A stretch of 64,000 bases of DNA from Saprospiraceae bacterium (GTDB taxonomy: Bacteria > Bacteroidota > Bacteroidia > Chitinophagales > Saprospiraceae), in the NCBI GenBank assembly GCA_016715465.1, contig JADKAA010000029.1:1240001-1304000 (forward strand), read 5' to 3'. Below are positions 59,050 to 64,000 of this stretch, in pieces. The number at the start of each line of letters is the position of its first letter. Within the stretch, counting starts at the first letter, position 1. Under the pieces are notes generated by a model. The model did no database searches. It was not told the origin of the DNA and saw only the letters and a program-made list of their open reading frames with translations. The translations under genes and the position numbers were made by a program.

Positions 59050-59718
59050 TTATTTGGCTTTTCCGCCTTTAAGTTCATCCTGAAGTTTCTTCAATTGATC
59101 CCACTTTTCTGCAGCAGCCAGTTTTGCCTGCTGTGCCCATGTAGCAGGGTCGTGCATGGCATATCTTGAACCTGCTGCTGTCAGCAATTTTGTAAGTTCA
59201 CCTTTTTTAGATGATCCCAATGTCGCAAAAGTTGAAACACCTGCAGCTGTTAAAATTTCTGCAATTTTTGGACCAATGCCTTCAATAAGGGTAAGATCAT
59301 CCGCTTTTACTGCCTTTTTTGCCACAGCTTCTTTTTTAGGGGCGGCTTCCTTTTTTTCAGCAGCTTTATTTGCTGGCTCTTTTACAATTATTACTTTTTC
59401 TTCCACTGCAGGCAATGACAAGACACTATTGTCAATGTGCGGAAACCTTGGTGATGCTTCGTACCTGTCTGCATCCTTTTCATTGGCCCATCTTTCCCCA
59501 TTCACCAGGTATCTGAAATGATATTCTCTTCCCGCCGGAATTTTAAATTTTCCCTCAAAATCCCCTGATTTTGTAGCTTTAAGCACATAGCCATTTTCCA
59601 TAGACCATTCGTTGAAATCACCCAAAACCACCACGGAGTGGACTGGACTGGCTGGCACCACATTGTAGTTAAAGGTTACATTATAAGCAGCTTGATTCTT
59701 AACAAGTTCTTTCTTCAT
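59050..59718 (-). CDS. CBM48/AMPK-like carbohydrate-binding domain fused to a helix-hairpin-helix domain
   Basis: The protein has 222 residues. Residues 10-100 form an early-Set/CBM48-type fold (VVLGDFNEWSMENGYVLKA, YHFRYLVNGERWAND-like NEKDADRY). A low-complexity Lys/Ala/Glu linker follows (about 110-140). A C-terminal HhH domain (LTLIEGIGPKIAEILTAAG, HDPATWAQQAKLAAA) is of the kind found in DUF4332 and at the end of some Bacteroidota ribosomal L21 proteins. It has no signal peptide, so it is cytoplasmic. The function is unknown; the combination links a glycan-binding fold with a nucleic-acid-binding one. The -7 element lies 52 bases upstream. Confidence 0.8.
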   Translation of the reverse strand: MKKELVKNQAAYNVTFNYNVVPASPVHSVVVLGDFNEWSMENGYVLKATKSGDFEGKFKIPAGREYHFRYLVNGERWANEKDADRYEASPRFPHIDNSVLSLPAVEEKVIIVKEPANKAAEKKEAAPKKEAVAKKAVKADDLTLIEGIGPKIAEILTAAGVSTFATLGSSKKGELTKLLTAAGSRYAMHDPATWAQQAKLAAAEKWDQLKKLQDELKGGKAK

Positions 59719-59770
59719 TATATTATTTTTATAAGTTTACTAAAGGTTCCGGCTTCAACGAAATGTGATG

Positions 59771-59778
59771 CAAAATTA
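59771..59778 (-). promoter_or_regulatory. Bacteroidota -7 element before the CBM48-HhH gene
   Basis: The minus strand reads TAATTTTG. The rest of 59779-60012 is A+T-rich with no gene seen. Confidence 0.55.
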
Positions 59779-60027
59779 TAATATAATGACTTATTATTCA
59801 GATTCTTAACAATTCGTTTACGAAATTTGACGTATTGATAACAAATGGTCTTGCAGAAAGTGAATCCAGCCAAACATGAGGCAGACATATACTCTTTGGT
59901 ACATATATGAGGCAGACGACGTGGTGAGGGATGAACTTAACCCAATATAAATCTTATAATAACTGAAGGACTAACGCAATTATCCTTATCTTTATAAGGT
60001 AACCGAAATTTTATGATGTCACTGGCC

Positions 60028-61403
60028 ATGCGTCAATTCATTTTTTTATTCATCACTCCAGTTTATTTCGTCGCCGGTCAGACAGATACTGTGTCTTTGA
60101 CTTATACGGAGGTTGCCTGTCGAAATGGTCGGTGCCAATTGTAGAAATACCAATCGTAAACATACTTACCAACAGGGCTAATGTGTGGGTCAAAGATGAA
60201 GACTGGGCCAGGGTCTCTCCGGCTTCCTGGGAAAAAAATTTTAAAACAGGGTTTAAATCGGATGGAGATAAGTTCTCCACCAATTTCCTTGGACATCCGG
60301 TACATGGTTCCTGGTACTTTAATTCAGCGCGATCATCCGGTAATTCATTTTGGAGTTCTTTGCCTTACACAGTGGGTGGAAGCCTCATGTGGGAATTTCT
60401 GGGCGAGACAGAAGCCGCAAGCGAAATAGACATCAATACCACCTGTTTTGGAGGAGTTTTTCTGGGTGAACTTACCCACAGAATCAGTCGCCACCTGCTT
60501 TCCAACGACAGAAAAAGATCCAATAGATTTCTGCGCAACTTCTCTGCATTCGCCCTAAATCCCATGGGGGTAATCAATGGTGCGCTGTATCCGGAATTGA
60601 GACAAAAGCTAACTGCTCCAGTGTCCGGCCACTTCCCCATAAGGTCGCAGTTATCCCTTGGTATTAACTTTCCCGTAGGTCAAATTTCGGATGATCACGC
60701 GACCACCAGAATGCACCTCAGTTATGACCTTATCTATGGCACCTTGTTTGATGGGGATCCTGGTTTCAATCCTTTCGATTTCTTTGTATTCAGGACATGG
60801 GCAGACCTTGGACTTTTAAAGGCTAACAACCCATTTTTATTTAACATAAGTGCCCATGCCCCGTTAGTCAGATGGGCGCTGAAAGACGGACTGGCTGTTA
60901 CCATTTCTCAACACTATGACTTCCTGAAAAATCAAATCTTTGAGTTGGGCAATCTATCCATCACGGGTGATTTGTATTATCGCTTAAACATTGACGACCG
61001 CCAGTGGATGTTTTCAGCAAAGGCCGTGCTCATCCCCTTTGGAAGTACCACCTCTCAAGTGACCACCTATCTGATTGCTGAAGGTTTGCTCTCCCCAAAT
61101 CGAAATTATCTCTATGGCGCAGGTCTTGCCTTAGAAAGCCAGGTTTCCCTCAGGTTCAAAAATATGGCCAGGATGTCCCTAAAATACAACCAATGGATGA
61201 TTTACCCGAGAAGAGAAGCCAGGGGAACAGAAAGAAGCCACATTGTGTACTTCCATAATACTTTTCCACTGGGAACAAGTCACAGCCTTACCTTCGAAAT
61301 TTATCACTATTTTAAAAAAGCCTCCTATAATGATTTGCCCGGATTTGGTAATATCCGCAAACAATACACCGAATTCAGGTTTATGGGGAATTATAATTTT
61401 TGA
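60028..61403 (+). CDS. DUF3943-like protein, interrupted by a -1 frameshift near the N-terminus
   Basis: The ATG at 60028 (in-frame ATGs at 60013 and 60016 are alternatives) opens a signal peptide, MRQFIFLFITPVYFVAGQ, in a frame that stops at 60140. The domain itself continues in another frame with FDLYGGCLSKWSVPIVEIP. Adding one base near 60093-60097 gives a 458-residue protein. Family-like segments are NFLGHPVHGSWYFNSARS, LMWEFLGETEAASEID and FGGVFLGELTHR. C-terminal beta strands suggest an envelope or outer-membrane location. The function is unknown. Confidence 0.72.
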
Positions 61404-61446
61404 GTGTGGCTGACAGCAATTGGTTCACCTGGTAAAAAAGGAAGAT

Positions 61447-62118
61447 TTACTTGTGCATGAGTTGTTGCATTCTGGCAGCCATCACGGGGGCTGTCTGAAA
61501 TCCCCTTGTAATCACATTTATCGTACCTTCAATTTCCAATATGATGGTTGGAAATCCTGATGCACCCAATTGCCTGGCCTTATCCATATCCGCCATTGTT
61601 TCCCGGGCTGCCGTCTGAGAAAGAAAATACGCGATGAAGGAGGCCGCATCAACACCCATCCTTTCAGCTATTCCCGCATAATTATGGGGCGAATATGGAT
61701 TGTAGTTCTGGTAATAAAAAGCCTGTTGAATCTGTTTAAAAAAATCACCGGTTTTTCGTGGATTAAAATGTCTGAAAGTGACTACTGCCCTGCAGGCCGG
61801 TTCTGTATTGTAAACCAAATCCTGGCTAAGGACGCCATAATTAAAAGACATGCCTGTACGATGGTAAATTTCTTCCCAATGCTCCTGCAAAAAATCTTTG
61901 AGTGATGACATTGCTTCTGTGCCATTGGGTCTGAGGCCACCCATGAGATATTCAACTTCCACTTCCGGATACAGCCTTTTCAAAGAATCCCATTCGTGGG
62001 TGATTCCGTAACACCACGAACACATGGGGTCGCCGATATAAATTAATTTCAATGGCTGAGTTTGTCCGGTCAATGGAATGAAAATTAAGAATAATATAAT
62101 TTTGAAGATACCTTGCAT
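61447..62118 (-). CDS. DsbA-family thioredoxin-like protein, secreted
   Basis: The protein has 223 residues and a signal peptide ending near LTGQTQ. The active site is CSWC in YIGDPMCSWCYGI, and the cis-proline region is GASGFPTIIL, typical of the DsbA/FrnE superfamily. It would act in disulfide exchange in the periplasm, or as a DsbA-like oxidoreductase of other specificity. The gene is single and on the minus strand. No clear -7 element was found. Confidence 0.85.
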   Translation of the reverse strand: MQGIFKIILFLIFIPLTGQTQPLKLIYIGDPMCSWCYGITHEWDSLKRLYPEVEVEYLMGGLRPNGTEAMSSLKDFLQEHWEEIYHRTGMSFNYGVLSQDLVYNTEPACRAVVTFRHFNPRKTGDFFKQIQQAFYYQNYNPYSPHNYAGIAERMGVDAASFIAYFLSQTAARETMADMDKARQLGASGFPTIILEIEGTINVITRGFQTAPVMAARMQQLMHK

Positions 62119-62194
62119 TTAATTGTCAACATAGCATCAAAAACTTGAATGTCATATACCGAACAGGCAATTTACCTTCACTGTTTAACAAAAC

Positions 62195-62887
62195 TCAATA
62201 ATAAATTACTTTGCGCAGGAATTTCATGGCAAACTTTATTTCCAGAGAGAAGTTTCTCACTACCCGCTCTTCCAGTGTCCTTGTCTGACCTGGAAAAAAG
62301 GGGTCGATTACATTTCGGAGGGGTGGCTGCTGATACTGTGGATTGACATCCGGATGTATGCCTATCTCCACAAAAAAACGGGTCATTGGCCGAAATGCAA
62401 ATTCATATCCCCCACCAAAACTCAGGCCGTATAGAAGTCTTTTGGTAAATGCCTCATTTGGGAAGTACAATGAATTGTAGGCATTATATTTTTTCAAATT
62501 GGTAGTCAGGGTGTATTCCCCCCTCAGGCCTAAAAAATAATAAGGTCTGCTGTCTTCATTTCCGCCCAACATCTTTTTCACTCCGGTCTCCAGGACAATG
62601 TTTCTGAAACGAAAATCAAATGAATTGACATCAAAAAAACCGTTTCCTGAATATCTCCATGCGCTGCCTCTGGTCCTCCACCCCAAAGAACCATAGAAAA
62701 TATTGGTGCCATCTTCAGGCGCAGATTCAATGAATACATCGGCATTGATCGCAAACAAGGCATCGTTGTCATTGCCGTTCCATTTTTGAAATCCAAGACC
62801 TGGTCCAACCTTAGGACCGAAGTAAAAGGACTGCGCGGCCAAATGACCCAGGAAACTGTAAAATAAAAAGCTAATTAGATAACGCAT
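62195..62887 (-). CDS. Predicted outer-membrane beta-barrel protein
   Basis: The protein has 230 residues and a signal peptide ending near HLAAQ. Strand patterns such as YFGPKVGPGLGFQKW, YYFLGLRGEYTL and GLSFGGGYEFAF are typical of porT-like or OmpW-like Bacteroidota barrels. The family is not recognised. It is divergent from the PorG-like gene, with 102 bases between starts. Confidence 0.65.
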   Translation of the reverse strand: MRYLISFLFYSFLGHLAAQSFYFGPKVGPGLGFQKWNGNDNDALFAINADVFIESAPEDGTNIFYGSLGWRTRGSAWRYSGNGFFDVNSFDFRFRNIVLETGVKKMLGGNEDSRPYYFLGLRGEYTLTTNLKKYNAYNSLYFPNEAFTKRLLYGLSFGGGYEFAFRPMTRFFVEIGIHPDVNPQYQQPPLRNVIDPFFPGQTRTLEERVVRNFSLEIKFAMKFLRKVIYY

Positions 62888-62989
62888 GTGTAAACTTTCT
62901 TACAATTGCGTAAAATTAATACAATTCTCACTATAAAGACCCGAAGCAGGACTTAATTTAGAAGCTTATTCATTGGGTTTATTTTTCTT

Positions 62990-63844
62990 ATGCAGCGCAA
63001 TATTCTATTTTGGTTTGTAATGATGTTTGTTTCATCATTTACTTTTTGCCAGTCCATTGATATTGGCTTCGCCATTGGTTCTTCTACCTACCAGGGTGAT
63101 ATTTCCCCACTAGGATGGCGAATCTCCTATCAGGGCAGTAAGCCCGCCCGCGGCTTGCTGCTGGGATATAACTTCACAGAATCCTTTGTTTTAAAATTGG
63201 GATACTATAAGACCAGGCTAGAGGCCTATGATGCCGATGCCATTGATGACTGGCGCCCCACGCGCAACCTCAGTTTCAGGACCGATATATCAGAGTTTGC
63301 CTTACACGCGGAATGGCAAGTAATGGATCACTGGCAATTTTTTCGCAATTTTTCTCTGAAACCGGTATTCCACCTGGGTGTGGGCATTTTCAAATTTAAC
63401 CCACAAACAAAATACAAAGGACAGTGGTATAACCTTCAGCCTCTAAGTACAGAAGGGCAAGGGCTTCCGGGATCACCTGATAACCCATATAAGCTCACCC
63501 AATGGGTCATTCCATTTGGATTTGGCCTAAGGTACCATATTACGGATCGGTTTTCCATAGAGCTTTCTACCAACCCACGTAAGACCTTTACCGACTATCT
63601 CGATGACGTTAGTGGAAATTATTACAACCTCGATTTATTAAAAAAATATAAAGGGCCACTTGCTGCCAAACTCGCTTTCAGGGGAGATGAAAATAGTCCC
63701 ACCGCCACAAGGCCCGTCGAAGGTCAGGGCAGAGGCAATGCGGTAGAAAGCGACTGGTATCTCATCCACACCCTCACTTTCACCTATCGCCTTCAGAAAG
63801 GCTGGCCGTTTCGCAAAAACAGGCAAATTCGTTGTCCATATTGA
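62990..63844 (+). CDS. DUF6089 / PorG-like outer-membrane protein
   Basis: The protein has 284 residues and a signal peptide ending near FTFCQ. The segments IGFAIGSSTYQGDISP, LLLGYNFTESFVLKLGYYKTRLEAYDADA, FALHAEWQ and IPFGFGLRYHITDRFSIELS match DUF6089, the family of T9SS component PorG. The C-terminal extension (ENSPTATRPVEGQGRGNA) is Pro/Gly-rich. It is either PorG or a paralogue; gene context alone does not decide. Confidence 0.7.
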   Translation: MQRNILFWFVMMFVSSFTFCQSIDIGFAIGSSTYQGDISPLGWRISYQGSKPARGLLLGYNFTESFVLKLGYYKTRLEAYDADAIDDWRPTRNLSFRTDISEFALHAEWQVMDHWQFFRNFSLKPVFHLGVGIFKFNPQTKYKGQWYNLQPLSTEGQGLPGSPDNPYKLTQWVIPFGFGLRYHITDRFSIELSTNPRKTFTDYLDDVSGNYYNLDLLKKYKGPLAAKLAFRGDENSPTATRPVEGQGRGNAVESDWYLIHTLTFTYRLQKGWPFRKNRQIRCPY

Positions 63845-63947
63845 TTGCGCAAACTTCAGAGGCGGAAATTTTCTTAGAATTTCTATTTTCAGGTATTCTG
63901 ACCAGTTTATACCGCAAATTAGGGTGTAATTAAAAGCAGATAGTCGT

Positions 63948-63955
63948 TATATTTG
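63948..63955 (+). promoter_or_regulatory. Bacteroidota -7 element at the window end
   Basis: TATATTTG, a full match, lies 32 bases upstream of an ATG at 63987. Confidence 0.55.
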
Positions 63956-63986
63956 TAGATTACAACCACTAATCAATTTAACTCAA

Positions 63987-64000
63987 ATGAAACCAATCCT
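63987..64000 (+). CDS. Start of a gene running off the window
   Basis: Only ATG AAA CCA ATC is visible. The -7 element upstream and the A+T-rich leader support a start here, but nothing can be said about the product. Confidence 0.35.

Noticed and set aside
4082..61403. Programmed frameshifting or phase variation as the cause of all split genes
   Set aside because: The homopolymers are short (3-6 bases), no slippery heptamer with a following structure was recognised, and housekeeping genes are affected. Single sites such as 48529 remain open.

Overview
The window comes from a member of the Bacteroidota, most likely of the Saprospiria/Haliscomenobacter type; the phylum is secure and the lower rank is inferred. 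The evidence is two kinds of type IX secretion system (T9SS) sorting domain, two PorP/SprF-family genes, a PorG-like (DUF6089) gene, the small Bacteroidota families DUF3276, DUF3467 and DUF4407, and about fifteen matches to the Bacteroidota -7 promoter element (TAnnTTTG) in front of genes.

Layout. 0-3 kb: beta-oxidation pair (fused 3-hydroxyacyl-CoA dehydrogenase/enoyl-CoA hydratase, then thiolase) separated by a 7-bp-unit tandem repeat array. 3-13 kb: envelope and housekeeping genes (TerC, ApbE, DnaQ-like exonuclease, ABC exporter, DUF3276, DUF3467). 13-19.4 kb: ruvB, an ExbB/ExbD energy-transduction operon, tRNA-Ser, tatD, RNase H, and a ruvX-def operon. 19.4-35.8 kb: a minus-strand surface-protein region with two giant T9SS type A proteins (HYR-like repeats, a C-type-lectin-like domain in one and a P-domain in the other, each ending dockerin - cohesin-like - sorting domain), a PorP gene, and a type B protein with three cohesin-like domains and SprB-like repeats. 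36-40 kb: sterol-desaturase-family hydroxylase, three tRNAs (Pro, Ser, Leu), and a glutamate-cysteine-ligase-like enzyme with CBS domains. 40-54 kb: small envelope genes, then a second T9SS locus (giant type B Ig-like adhesin, PorP, OmpA/PD40 protein) and a secreted sugar-dehydrogenase-like protein. 54-64 kb: rRNA methyltransferase, the surE - membrane protein - lpxB operon, hemH, a CBM48-HhH fusion, DUF3943, a DsbA-like protein and outer-membrane barrels.

Most striking biology: the 19.4-35.8 kb region encodes both halves of a cohesin/dockerin-type interaction on T9SS-exported proteins, with no glycoside hydrolase in the window. This suggests a non-cellulolytic, calcium-dependent surface scaffold beside its own PorP gene. 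The second adhesin-PorP-OmpA locus has a parallel logic.

Most striking technical feature: at least ten single-base frameshifts interrupt eight otherwise intact genes, including the normally important genes lpxB and hemH. Most lie in short homopolymers. They look more like uncorrected indel errors than decay, and gene models here are given as the repaired, merged genes. Promoter calls are by eye, and no homology search or alignment was run.
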